This document shows, in pieces, positions 56,356 to 64,000 of a stretch of DNA of 64,000 nucleotides. The stretch's first letter is position 1, and each line of letters begins with the position of its first letter. Where the stretch lies: assembly GCF_004345735.1 (NCBI RefSeq), contig NZ_SLXL01000001.1, positions 62,001 through 126,000 on the forward strand, read 5' to 3'. Source of the stretch: Rhodovulum adriaticum. GTDB lineage: Bacteria; Pseudomonadota; Alphaproteobacteria; Rhodobacterales; Rhodobacteraceae. The position numbers were made by a program, and so were the translations under genes. A model generated the notes under the pieces. That model saw only the letters and a list, made by a program, of their open reading frames with translations, was not told where the DNA came from and did not search any database.

Positions 56356-57873
56356 TCAGGGCCGCATCGACCCGGTCTGAATATAGCGCGTGTGCCAGGA
56401 CAGCGCCTCGTCCGGCAGACAGGGCGCGTGCATCCCGAAAGACGTGCGCCGCGCGCGGTCGTAATAATCCTGCAACGCGGGGCGGAAATCGGGATGGGCG
56501 CAGGTGCCGATGATCTTCTGCGCGCGCCGCTTGGGATCCAGCCCGCGCAGATCGGCCAGCCCCTGTTCGGTCACCAGAACCTGCACGTCCTGCCCGATAT
56601 GGTCGGTATGGGACACCTTGGGCACGATGGTGGAAATCTTGCCGCCCTTGGCCACAGAGGGCGACATGAAGATCGAGACATAGGCGTTACGCGCGAAATC
56701 CCCCGATCCACCGATGCCGTTCTGGATGCGCGAGCCCATGATATGGGTGGAATTCACGCTGCCGTAGATGTCGGCCTCGATCAGCCCGTTCATCGCCAGG
56801 CAGCCCAGGCGGCGGATCAGTTCGGGGTGGTTTGAAATCTCTTGCGGGCGCAGGATCAGCTTGTCCCGGAACCGATCCGCCTGCGTGTTGAACCACTGGG
56901 CCTTTTCCGGGCTCAGCGACAGCGCGGTGGCCGAGGCAAAGCGCAGCTTGCCCGCATCCATCAGGTCCAGCATGCCGTCCTGCACCACCTCGGTATAGGC
57001 GGTCAGATTCTCGAACGGCGCCTCGATCAGGCCCAGCATCACCGCGTTGGTGACATTGCCCACCCCCGATTGCAGCGGCAGCAGCTCCGGCGGCAGGCGG
57101 CCCTGTTTCACCTCATGGGCAAAGAAGTCCAGCAGATGGCCGGCGATCGCGTGGGCCACCGCGTCCGGCGGAGAAAACGGCGCGTTGCGGTCCGGCGCGT
57201 CGGTTTCGACCACCGCCACGATCTTGTCGGGGTCGCAGCGGAAATGGCGCTGGCCGATCCGGTCGTCCGGGTGAACCAGCGGGATCGGCTTGCGGTGCGG
57301 GGGCAGCGCGGTGCCGTAATAGATGTCGTGCATCCCGTCCAGCGCCGGGCTTTGCCAGCGGTTGACCTCCAGGATCACCTGCCGGGCCTGTTCCAGCCAG
57401 GTCTTATTGTTGCCCATCGACGACGACGGGATCAGCGCGCCATCCTCGGTGATGCCGGACACCTCGATCACGGCGGTATCCAGCGGGCCAAGGAACCCCT
57501 GGCGCGCCATGGGGGCCACCTGGCTGAGATGCAGGTCGACATAGTCCATTTCACCTGCGTTGATCTTTTCGCGGGCGACAGGGTCCGAGTTGTAGGGCAG
57601 CCGGTATTCGATCCCCCCGGCCTTGGCCAGCGCGCCGTCCAGTTCCGGCCCGGTCGACGCGCCGGTCCAGATCCGCACCTGGAACGGGCGACCGGCGGCG
57701 TGCTCGGCCTCGATCCGGCGGGCCAGCGCCAGCGGAACCGCCTTGGGATACCCCGACCCGGTGAAGCCGCTCATCCCGATGGTTGCGCCGTTTTCGATCC
57801 GGGCCGCCGCGGCCTCGGCATCCATGATCCTGTCGCGCAGACGGGGATCGGCAATACGGTTGCTGTCGCTCAA
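56356..57873 (-). CDS. Succinyl-CoA:acetate CoA-transferase / acetyl-CoA hydrolase family
   Basis: A 505-residue family I CoA-transferase of the Ach1/AarC type. The catalytic glutamate E295 lies in AYTEVVQDGMLD, the CoA loop is QSGVGNVTNAVMLG, and GMSGFTGSGYPKAVP marks the N-terminal half. It transfers CoA between succinyl-CoA and acetate, or hydrolyses acetyl-CoA, linking acetate to the TCA cycle. The best start is the TTG at 57873, because AGGAGG lies five bases before it. The ATG at 57888 would contain this ribosome site. Its 565-base upstream region carries several palindromes and no gene. Confidence 0.92.
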   Translation of the reverse strand: MSDSNRIADPRLRDRIMDAEAAAARIENGATIGMSGFTGSGYPKAVPLALARRIEAEHAAGRPFQVRIWTGASTGPELDGALAKAGGIEYRLPYNSDPVAREKINAGEMDYVDLHLSQVAPMARQGFLGPLDTAVIEVSGITEDGALIPSSSMGNNKTWLEQARQVILEVNRWQSPALDGMHDIYYGTALPPHRKPIPLVHPDDRIGQRHFRCDPDKIVAVVETDAPDRNAPFSPPDAVAHAIAGHLLDFFAHEVKQGRLPPELLPLQSGVGNVTNAVMLGLIEAPFENLTAYTEVVQDGMLDLMDAGKLRFASATALSLSPEKAQWFNTQADRFRDKLILRPQEISNHPELIRRLGCLAMNGLIEADIYGSVNSTHIMGSRIQNGIGGSGDFARNAYVSIFMSPSVAKGGKISTIVPKVSHTDHIGQDVQVLVTEQGLADLRGLDPKRRAQKIIGTCAHPDFRPALQDYYDRARRTSFGMHAPCLPDEALSWHTRYIQTGSMRP

Positions 57874-57959
57874 GGGCGCCTCCTGCATCTGGGCCCCGCG
57901 CGGCCAGCGTATGGCCACGCCGGGGCAGTCGCTGCCCATGGGTGATAGGTCACGGGCAC

Positions 57960-57976
57960 GGGGAAAAGGTTTCCCC
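57960..57976. promoter_or_regulatory. Palindrome GGGGAAA-agg-TTTCCCC
   Basis: Perfect seven-base arms with a three-base centre, 87-103 bases upstream of the CoA-transferase start. The same TTTCCCC/GGGGAAA arms, further apart, occur in the pnp leader at 8695-8743. Operator or RNA hairpin; undecided. Confidence 0.35.
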
Positions 57977-58027
57977 TGTTGGCAAGGTTACGCCCCCCCT
58001 GTGCAAGTCCGAATAGAAAATAGCCCC

Positions 58028-58044
58028 CATGCACCGGGTGCATG
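58028..58044. promoter_or_regulatory. Palindrome CATGCACC-g-GGTGCATG
   Basis: Perfect eight-base arms around one base, followed directly by a tandem GTGCATGC. It lies about 155-170 bases upstream of the CoA-transferase start, where an activator or repressor site would be expected. No regulator can be named. Confidence 0.4.
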
Positions 58045-58381
58045 CGTGCATGCGAGCTATGCCCAACGACAGAATCACCGCGCCGGGGCCATGAGCCCAT
58101 GGGCCACACCCGCAGCGACCGGACTGTCCGCCGGTGCGCCGTTCCAAATCGGCGTTGTCGGTGTCGGTTTTACCGGGCGGCGGGGCAAGCCATGGCACAC
58201 GACCTACGGCCCGAAACCCTGGCTTGCCTGACTCGGCCTCCAACGGCGCAGATCGCGTTCGAACCGACGCTTTCCGGGGGATCTTTGTTGAGGGAGGTAA
58301 GCCCGCTTCAGGCGGGTTGGCGTGCCAAATCACACGGGGCCACGGCCTGGATCGACGCGGCGGATGCCCGGATGTTGGCGC

Positions 58382-58416
58382 GGTTTGGGGCGGCGTTCAA
58401 CATTGCGCCCCAAACC
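58382..58416. terminator. Eleven-base hairpin after the small exported-protein gene
   Basis: GGTTTGGGGCG (58382-58392) and CGCCCCAAACC (58406-58416) pair perfectly with a 13-base loop. On the minus strand it follows the stop of the small exported-protein gene by 22 bases. There is no T tract. Confidence 0.45.
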
Positions 58417-58438
58417 AGATCCAAAGGGGGACGCCCCG

Positions 58439-58729
58439 TTACTGGGTGTCAGAGGCGCTGGACCCACCGGCCATAGCGCCGAAGACGAATGCCAGACCCG
58501 CCAGCCCGATCACGGGCATCAAAAGGCCATTATCGGGGGCCGACTGGGTCGACACCGACATGCTGCCGCAGGTCACGGCCAGACCCTTGTCGGTCATGCG
58601 CGCCGAGTTGACCTGGTTGCCGTTGCAGGCGTCCAGGCGTTGCGCCATCTCCATCGGGGTTTCGGCCTGCGCCGCAAGCGGGGCGCAGATCAGAGAGGCG
58701 GCGAACAGGGAAGAGGTAATAGCTTTCAT
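58439..58729 (-). CDS. Small exported protein with C-terminal membrane segment
   Basis: A 96-residue protein with a clear signal peptide (MKAITSSLFAASLICAPLAA, then QAETP), a central part with two cysteines (LDACNGNQV and AVTCGSM) that may pair, and a hydrophobic stretch near the end (GLLMPVIGLAGLAFVFGAMAG) followed by GSSASDTQ. That layout suggests a small periplasm-facing membrane protein. AAGGAG lies about nine bases before the ATG, and a possible promoter stands 27-54 bases upstream. I do not recognise the family. It is divergent from the glycan genes. Confidence 0.78.
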   Translation of the reverse strand: MKAITSSLFAASLICAPLAAQAETPMEMAQRLDACNGNQVNSARMTDKGLAVTCGSMSVSTQSAPDNGLLMPVIGLAGLAFVFGAMAGGSSASDTQ

Positions 58730-58755
58730 GACGAAGAACTCCTTTGCTTGGCGTT

Positions 58756-58783
58756 CGTATACCATGCCTTTGTACCGATTCAA
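58756..58783 (-). promoter_or_regulatory. Candidate promoter of the small exported-protein gene
   Basis: On the minus strand TTGAAT (58778-58783) and TATACG (58756-58761) are separated by 16 bases. Each matches four of six consensus bases. The leader would be about 20 bases, which fits the ribosome site. Confidence 0.4.
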
Positions 58784-58948
58784 AATACCAATGCGGGCCT
58801 GAAACCCCACGATCCCGACAACCGTGCCACGAAAACTACGCCCCTTGCCGGGGTGGGGGTCGATGGATCGCCTTGCCTCATGGCGGGGGAAAATATATGA
58901 ACACCCTGAGCCCGCCGAAGCGCAGCGCTAGAGATTGTTGGACAGTTC

Positions 58949-59922
58949 ATGGCAATTCTCATCACCGGCGGGGCCGGCTACATCGGCAGCCATGTCGCGC
59001 TTGCCCTTCTGGATACCGGCCACGATGTCGTGATCGCCGACAACCTGAGTACCGGATTGGCATCGCTTGTTCCCGCGCGGGCCACTTTGGAACGGGCGGA
59101 TATCCGCGATCGCGACCGGATGGCGCAAATCATGCGCAAAAACGGCGTGGATACCGTGATCCACTGCGCCGGATCGACGGTCGTACCGGATTCGGTCCGC
59201 GATCCGCTGGCCTATTACGACAACAATGTCGGTGGCACGCTGGGACTGCTGCACGCGATGCAGTCCGCAGGGGTGCGCCGCATCCTGTTTTCCTCTACCG
59301 CCGCCGTCTACGCCATCAACGGCAGCGATCCAATCCCGGAAAGCGCGCCCCTGGCGCCAGCCTCGCCCTATGGCGCGTCCAAGCTGATGGCCGAGCGGAT
59401 CATCCAGGACATGGCCGCGGCGGGCCTGATGGATTACATGATCCTGCGCTCAATTTCAATGTGGCCGGCGCCGATCCGCAGGGCCGTTCGGGCCAGTCCA
59501 CCCCGCGCGCCACGCATCTGATAAAGGTCGCCGCCGAGGTCGCACTGGGCAAGCGCGAAGCGCTGGAAATCTACGGCACCGACTGGCCCACCGCCGACGG
59601 CACGGGGGTACGCGACTTCATCCATGTCGACGACCTGGCCGCTGCGCACCGGCTGGCGATCGAGGCGTTGTGCAACGGCACGGGAAACCGGATCTACAAT
59701 TGCGGCTATGGCCACGGGTTCAGCGTCAGCGCCGTGGTCAGCACGCTGGGCGAGATCACGGGAAAACCGCTGCCGACCCGCGCCGCGCCGCGTCGCCCCG
59801 GCGACCTGGCAGAGGTCGTGGCCGACAGCGCCGCGTTGCGGGAAAACCTCGGTTGGCGACCGCGCCACGACGATCTGCGGGAAATCCTGCGGCACAGTCT
59901 GGCATGGGAAGCGCGCTCGTGA
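58949..59922 (+). pseudogene. galE: UDP-glucose 4-epimerase, frameshifted near 59450
   Basis: A GalE-type SDR that should interconvert UDP-glucose and UDP-galactose or the N-acetyl forms. The first frame (58949 to about 59450) has ITGGAGYIGSH, VIHCAGSTVVPDSV, SSTAAVY and the catalytic Y141 and K145 in SPYGASK, then breaks after DYMILR. The rest continues in another frame from FNVAGADPQGRSGQS to the end at 59922, with GTGVRDFIHVDDLA and RPGDLAEVVADS. Removing two bases (CA at 59451-59452) would restore LRYFNVAGAD and give 323 residues, a normal GalE length. It is a real mutation, a sequencing error, or less likely a programmed shift. Confidence 0.88.
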
Positions 59923-59983
59923 CACACAGGGACCATCGCCGCCGCAGGCAGTTTTCCGCAAATGCATTTAGACGGGACCGGGA

Positions 59984-61087
59984 ATGTACACGATCGCGAA
60001 CATCAGGCCTCTGGGCTACAACGTCGGCAACCACGCCATCAATTTCGCCCTCCGCCACATGCTGTATGAAACCTTCGGGCGGCTGGTGTCGGTCATCGAC
60101 TATCCCGCGACCAGCCGGCACGAAAGCACGGCCAAGGCCGGTCTGACACCCGGCACCGTGTTCGAGATAAACCGCTTTGCGGACGGCGTGATCGTGGGCG
60201 GCGGCAATCTTTACGAGAACGACGAACTGGAGGTCGACGCGCGCGCGCTGAACTCTCTCCTGCCGCCGATGGTCCTGTTCTCGAACTCGCGCGGGCGGAT
60301 CTTCGACCGGCACGGGCGGCTGTCGGACCGGTCCGACGTGATGCCCGACGCCAAGCTGCAAACGCTGCTGCAGCGCGCCGACCTGTCCCTGTCGCGCGAT
60401 TCGGCGACCCACGCCCATCTGCACGCCATCAACCCCAAGGACGAAATGGGCTGGTGCCCGACGATCAACCTGTCGCGCTACCGGCACTGCCTGCCCGACC
60501 TGCCCGAACACGAAGAGGTGGGCGCGTTGATCTCGGTGCGGACGCCGGGGCTGATGAACGTGCCTTACCGCATCCAAAGCTCGGTACAGGCACAGATCGA
60601 CCTAGCGATCGACAAGCTGCGCGAACGGGGGTGCAAGCGCATCCGCATCCTGTGCAACGACAGCCGCGACCTCGATTTCGCGACGGCGTTCCGCTACACC
60701 AAGGGCGTGGACGCGGTCTATGCCAACGACGTCTACCAGTACCTGGCCCTGCTCAGCCGCGCCGACATGGTGGTCAGCTACCGCCTGCACGCCACGCTGC
60801 CTGCCATTTCCTACGGCACGCCGACGGTCAACATCGTCTACGACGAACGCGCCCTTTCGCTGTGCGACGACCTGGGCCTGGGCGATGCCAGCCTGAACAT
60901 GGTGGAACAGGGCAACGGCTTTGCCGCCGCCTTGGGCGATGCGATCATGTCGGGGGGCTATACCGCAGAACGGCACGCCGCCCTGAAACCCCGCTGGCAA
61001 GAGATCACCGACAGCCAGTTCGCCGCGCTGGCACGGCTGAAGCAGATGATGGGCAGCTACCTGGAAAGCGGAAGCTACGCCCGATGA
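59984..61087 (+). CDS. Polysaccharide pyruvyl transferase family protein
   Basis: A 367-residue protein of the CsaB/WcaK family, which transfers pyruvate from phosphoenolpyruvate to sugars as a ketal, or in some members catalyses other sugar reactions. Seen are DGVIVGGGNLYEND near residue 75, LSLSRDSATHAHLHAI in the middle and the C-terminal donor-site block MVVSYRLHATLPAISYGTPTVNIVYDERA, with its conserved R-L-H. There is no signal peptide. The start overlaps no gene; it follows galE by 61 bases. Its stop overlaps the next start (ATGA). Confidence 0.85.
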   Translation: MYTIANIRPLGYNVGNHAINFALRHMLYETFGRLVSVIDYPATSRHESTAKAGLTPGTVFEINRFADGVIVGGGNLYENDELEVDARALNSLLPPMVLFSNSRGRIFDRHGRLSDRSDVMPDAKLQTLLQRADLSLSRDSATHAHLHAINPKDEMGWCPTINLSRYRHCLPDLPEHEEVGALISVRTPGLMNVPYRIQSSVQAQIDLAIDKLRERGCKRIRILCNDSRDLDFATAFRYTKGVDAVYANDVYQYLALLSRADMVVSYRLHATLPAISYGTPTVNIVYDERALSLCDDLGLGDASLNMVEQGNGFAAALGDAIMSGGYTAERHAALKPRWQEITDSQFAALARLKQMMGSYLESGSYAR

Positions 61088-62025
61088 GCGGGCCGCCGGC
61101 GCCTCTATTCTATGTCCAGGCAAGCGCTGCGGCAGGGATGGGGCACCTGGCGCGCAGCGCGGCCGTTCTGGAAACGCTGTGCGCACAGGGCCACGATGCG
61201 CGGGTTTGGCTGCGCGCCGATGAACAGGGGCACGCGCTGGCCCGCATGCGGGGTTTGCCGCTGGTCGAAACGCCCCACGCGGCGGGGGCGTGCGTCGTGA
61301 TCGACGCGATGTCCGTGCCCGAGGCCGACGCCGCCCTGTTGGCGCGCTTCGACCGTCGCATCCTGATATCGCCCGTCTGCGATCGCGCGGATATTGCCAC
61401 CGATGTGCTGGTCCGGTCGGTTTCGGACCGGCTGCGCGCACAACTGGCGCCCGGTTGCAGGGTGACCTGCGATCCGCGTTTCGCCTATGCCACCGCGGCC
61501 GGGCTGACGCCGCGCAAGATGGGCTATGACGGCCCCCTGTCCGTCGGCATCTGCCTGTCCGGCGGCGCCGGACAGCAGCCGGTCGATGGGCTGGTGCGGG
61601 CCGCCGCCGGGGTTGCCGGGGTGACGGATATCTTCGTGATCGCCCCAGAGCGGCCGCAGCCTGGGGAGGCTGGGCCCGCGCTGCACTGGCAGGCCTTCAG
61701 CAACGATGCCTGGGACTTTTTCGCGGGGTGCAACGTCTTTGTCGGCGGCGACGGGCTGATGATCGCCGAGGCCGTGGCCCAAGGTCTGCCCTGCCTGTCG
61801 ATCACCCGGCCCGAGGCCCTGTTCAAGAACCGCGCCTTCATCGAGGCCGGCTGCATCGAATGCTGTTTTCACGGCGACATGCCCGAAACGGCGCTGGCCG
61901 CGTGGTTGTCGAATCGCCCCGGCCTGGCCGAAATGCACCGTGCAGCCCTGGCCGCTGACGCCAGTGCGGGCGCCCGCGCCCTGGCGGATCACATTGCCCG
62001 GACATCCAAGCAAGAGGAAGGCTGA
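61084..62025 (+). CDS. SpsG/PseG-like glycosyltransferase-fold protein
   Basis: A 313-residue two-domain GT-B-like protein. The N-terminus has FYVQASAAAGMGHLARSAAVLETL, matching the GxGHLxRS entry of PseG/SpsG. The C-terminal half has FVGGDGLMIAEAVAQGLPCLSITRPEALFKNRAFIEAG, the nucleotide-sugar side. PseG removes UDP from an altropyranose during pseudaminate synthesis; SpsG is the Bacillus spore-coat relative. The catalytic residues of PseG could not be checked one by one. It overlaps both the pyruvyltransferase gene and lies three bases from the NeuB-like gene. Confidence 0.78.
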   Translation: MSGPPAPLFYVQASAAAGMGHLARSAAVLETLCAQGHDARVWLRADEQGHALARMRGLPLVETPHAAGACVVIDAMSVPEADAALLARFDRRILISPVCDRADIATDVLVRSVSDRLRAQLAPGCRVTCDPRFAYATAAGLTPRKMGYDGPLSVGICLSGGAGQQPVDGLVRAAAGVAGVTDIFVIAPERPQPGEAGPALHWQAFSNDAWDFFAGCNVFVGGDGLMIAEAVAQGLPCLSITRPEALFKNRAFIEAGCIECCFHGDMPETALAAWLSNRPGLAEMHRAALAADASAGARALADHIARTSKQEEG

Positions 62026-62028
62026 ACC

Positions 62029-63108
62029 ATGCCCGAAATCATCGCAGAGGCCGGCAGCAACCATAACGGCTCGGTCGAGCGGGCCGAGGCGCTGGTCGAC
62101 CTGGCCGCCCGCGCCGGGGCAACCTCGGTCAAGTTCCAGTTCATCTTCGCCGACGGCCTGTACCTGCCCGCCTATTACGACGACGGGCGCTACGTCGAAA
62201 GCGAGGTCTACCACACTCGCAAGGCCGAGGAGCTGAACCGCGAGGACTGGGAACGCATCTGGCGGCACGCCGCACAGACGGGCATCGACATCTCTGCCTC
62301 GGTCTTCGATGCGCAGGGCCTGGCGCTGCTGTCCGACCTGGGCGCCAGCTATGTCAAGATCGCCTCGACCGACGCCACCAACCATGAGCTGATCGGCCAG
62401 GCCTGCGACCTGTTCGACAGGGTGATCGTCAGCACCGGGATGGCGTCGCTGGCCGAAATCGACCCGATGGTCGGTTTCGTGCGGCGCAATTTCCCCGGCA
62501 CAGAATTGCACCTGATGCACTGCGTATCGGCCTATCCCTGCCCGCTGGAACGCGCAAACGTGCAGCGTGTCCGCCTGCTATGCGACTGCTTCGGGGTGCC
62601 GGTGGGCTATTCGGACCATACCGGGGGCACCACGGCGGCGGCCATGTCGCTGACGCAGGGCGCAAGCTTTTTCGAGAAACACATCACGACCGACCGGACG
62701 CTGCCGGGGTTCGACCATGCCCACGCGATGGCAGAGACCGAGTTCACCGATTACGTGGCGACGCTGACCGCCTGCGCGGCCAGCCTGAAGGCCCCCGCCA
62801 ACCAGTCCGCCCCGGCCGAGGATACGACGCGCGTCCGCGCGCGGCGCGGGGTCTACGCGGCACGCGACCTGTCGGCGGGCCATGTCCTGACACGGGACGA
62901 CCTGCTGCATGTCCGGCCCAGTTCGGATTTCCAGGGCTTCGACCTGTCGGCACTGGTCGGGGCCAAGCTGGAAACCGACGTTCAGCGTTACCAGGCCATC
63001 GGCAGATGCCCCGGGGCGCAGGCCACGCACAGCAACTGGCAGGCCGCGCAGGCGTACTGGGCAGGCGAAATGACCGAGAAGGGGATGAAGGCCCGCGATG
63101 ACAACTGA
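62029..63108 (+). CDS. NeuB/PseI/SpsE-type nonulosonate synthase
   Basis: A 359-residue enzyme that condenses phosphoenolpyruvate with a six-carbon sugar to give a nine-carbon acid. The barrel holds IIAEAGSNHNGSVERA, GATSVKFQ, VSTGMASLAEID, LMHCVSAYPCPLE, VGYSDHTGG and FFEKHITTDRTLPGFDH. A C-terminal SAF (antifreeze-like) domain with RARRGVYAARDLSAGHVLTRDDLL completes the family layout. Sialic, legionaminic and pseudaminic branches cannot be told apart by eye. It overlaps the SpsF-like gene by eleven bases. Confidence 0.9.
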   Translation: MPEIIAEAGSNHNGSVERAEALVDLAARAGATSVKFQFIFADGLYLPAYYDDGRYVESEVYHTRKAEELNREDWERIWRHAAQTGIDISASVFDAQGLALLSDLGASYVKIASTDATNHELIGQACDLFDRVIVSTGMASLAEIDPMVGFVRRNFPGTELHLMHCVSAYPCPLERANVQRVRLLCDCFGVPVGYSDHTGGTTAAAMSLTQGASFFEKHITTDRTLPGFDHAHAMAETEFTDYVATLTACAASLKAPANQSAPAEDTTRVRARRGVYAARDLSAGHVLTRDDLLHVRPSSDFQGFDLSALVGAKLETDVQRYQAIGRCPGAQATHSNWQAAQAYWAGEMTEKGMKARDDN

Positions 63109-63793
63109 CACCGCTGCCTTCGTGTATGCCCGCTGCGATTCCAGCCGCTTGCCGGGCAAGATCCTGCGCGAGATCGCGGGCCACACGGTCATCGACATCG
63201 TGCACGCCCGCGCCGCGCGCGTGGCGGTCGACCGCGTGGTGGTCCTGACCACCGACCGCGAGGTGGACGACCCGCTGGCCGCCCATTGCGCGCAACGGGG
63301 CTACCTGTGCTTTCGCGGCGACCCCGAGGATCTGGTCCGCCGGACGCTACAGGCGATCGAGGTGTACGCACCCGCCGCCATCCTACGCGTGAACGGTGAC
63401 AGCCCGCTGTTCGACCCTGCGCTGGCGAATGCCGCGCTGGCCCGCCTGGACAACGGAACCGAGATGGTCAGCAATATCGTCGAACGCAGCTTTCCCTACG
63501 GAATCGCGGTCGAATGGATCGCAACCGACGCCTATGTCCGGCTCGCCGATGCAGCGGAACCGCAGGAACGCGAACATGTCACCCAGCACCTTTACCGGCT
63601 GCGCGGGGCACTGTCGCTGTGCAGCATGACCGACACAGGCGGCAACCACGCAGACCTGCGGCTGACGCTGGACACGCAACAGGACTGGGACGCCCTGTCG
63701 CGGCTTTGCTCGGGCCGGGATGTTACCAAAGTGCCCTACTGGAGGCTTTGCGGCATTGCCGAACCCACACCAGCCTTCAGGCCCGCGCCATGA
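63098..63793 (+). CDS. SpsF/CMP-nonulosonate-type cytidylyltransferase-like protein
   Basis: A 231-residue protein of the SpsF/cytidylyltransferase-like family. AAFVYARCDSSRLPGKILREIAGHTVID carries the R-x-x-S-x-R-L-P-G-K nucleotide site, and AILRVNGDSPLFDPALA the acidic metal pair. EREHVTQHLYR and DLRLTLDTQQDWDAL are SpsF features. SpsF occurs with SpsE and SpsG in Bacillus spore-coat glycan synthesis; a CMP-sugar synthase role is inference. Start and stop overlap the neighbouring genes. Confidence 0.83.
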   Translation: MTTDTAAFVYARCDSSRLPGKILREIAGHTVIDIVHARAARVAVDRVVVLTTDREVDDPLAAHCAQRGYLCFRGDPEDLVRRTLQAIEVYAPAAILRVNGDSPLFDPALANAALARLDNGTEMVSNIVERSFPYGIAVEWIATDAYVRLADAAEPQEREHVTQHLYRLRGALSLCSMTDTGGNHADLRLTLDTQQDWDALSRLCSGRDVTKVPYWRLCGIAEPTPAFRPAP

Positions 63794-64000
63794 CGACAGA
63801 CCGCCCCGCCGATACGATCACCTTGCGCCATGGCGTTCCCACACCGGCCGATCTTTACCTTGACGGGCACCCGCTGAGCCACCTGCTGGGCTGGGACGAG
63901 ACGCTGGCCTGCCTGGACCGGGCAATCGCCCGGCTTTTCACCTTTTTCCGCGCCGCTCAGGACCGGCCCGACCGAACCCCGCTGGACATCTTCCTGTTCG
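63790..64000 (+). CDS. Start of an unidentified gene, cut by the window end
   Basis: The first 70 codons (MTTDRPADTITLRHGVPTPA at the start, LGWDETLACLDRAIARLFTFF in the middle) overlap the SpsF-like stop by four bases (ATGA), so it belongs to the same transcript. Nothing in the visible part is recognisable. It has no signal peptide. It is the next candidate member of the glycan locus. Confidence 0.7.
   Translation, partial: MTTDRPADTITLRHGVPTPADLYLDGHPLSHLLGWDETLACLDRAIARLFTFFRAAQDRPDRTPLDIFLF

Larger units (their letters stand above)
57874..58438. other. Gene-free region rich in inverted repeats
   Basis: About 565 bases without a convincing gene. Inverted repeats seen are 57960-57976 (GGGGAAA / TTTCCCC), 58028-58044 (CATGCACC / GGTGCATG), 58184-58228 (GGCAAGCCA / TGGCTTGCC) and 58382-58416 (eleven-base arms). 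GTGCATGC occurs twice in tandem just right of the second palindrome. Open frames here lack ribosome sites and family motifs. It probably contains the CoA-transferase promoter and possibly a small RNA. Confidence 0.55.

Noticed and set aside
58042-58476. Open frames in the region between the CoA-transferase and the small exported-protein gene
   Set aside because: They lack ribosome sites, have Arg/Pro/Cys-rich compositions typical of GC noise, and resemble no family.

Overview
The window looks like a chromosomal segment of a Rhodobacterales alphaproteobacterium (Roseobacter/Rhodobacter/Paracoccus type). This is an inference from very high GC with long antisense reading frames, from alphaproteobacterial families (DUF1674/SdhAF4, DUF3576, DUF2125, DUF4170, DUF721) and from the gene orders leuS-lptE-holA, pmbA-cysQ-DUF4170-waaA-lpxK and amidase-aminotransferase-ftsK-lolA. 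No rRNA, tRNA, CRISPR array, phage or insertion sequence was found. Most of the window is housekeeping DNA with short operons, many ATGA overlaps and several convergent pairs whose stop codons overlap.

Layout. 0-5.5 kb: rsmB, an SdhAF4-like gene, a small exported protein, dapB, rbfA, a NAGPA-domain protein, truB and a DUF1643 gene. 5.6-8.0 kb: two convergent RTX (calcium-binding nonapeptide) genes that sit inside the usually compact truB-rpsO-pnp neighbourhood. 8.3-11.0 kb: rpsO and pnp with clear terminators. 11-20 kb: a 1-Cys peroxiredoxin with an Irr/ICE-like palindrome, rluA, a LysE-type exporter, free-methionine sulfoxide reductase, a thiolase with its own palindromic operator candidate, a STAS/anti-sigma kinase pair, a gamma-glutamyltransferase, hspQ, an AEC transporter and a lytic transglycosylase lipoprotein. 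19.6-29.8 kb: lolA, ftsK, an aminotransferase, an amidase, a UbiH-type hydroxylase, and the Trm112/LON/CnoX/XthA operon. 29.9-38 kb: an AGCS symporter, an OmpR-type regulator, ribA with a degenerate RibB-like N-terminus, an L,D-transpeptidase, yggS, a TPR-sulfotransferase and a major porin.

38-56 kb: two exported proteins, leuS-lptE-holA, an HI0933-type flavoprotein, HNH, enoyl-CoA hydratase and SDR genes, a DUF2125 protein, pmbA-cysQ-DUF4170-waaA-lpxK (lipid A and Kdo), a DsbA-like protein, a DUF721 protein, mutY and alkB. 56-58 kb: a succinyl-CoA:acetate CoA-transferase with a palindrome-rich, apparently non-coding upstream region. 58.4-64 kb: a small exported protein, a frameshifted galE, and an overlapping run of pyruvyltransferase-, SpsG/PseG-, NeuB/SpsE- and SpsF-like genes plus an unidentified gene cut by the window end. 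This last run is the best candidate for an undescribed system: a nonulosonate-like surface-glycan pathway whose remaining genes probably lie beyond the right edge.

Other points worth following: two copies of a dispersed GC-rich intergenic repeat, a nine-base G/C run upstream of the porin, and the two regulatory palindromes at 11.8 and 15.0 kb.
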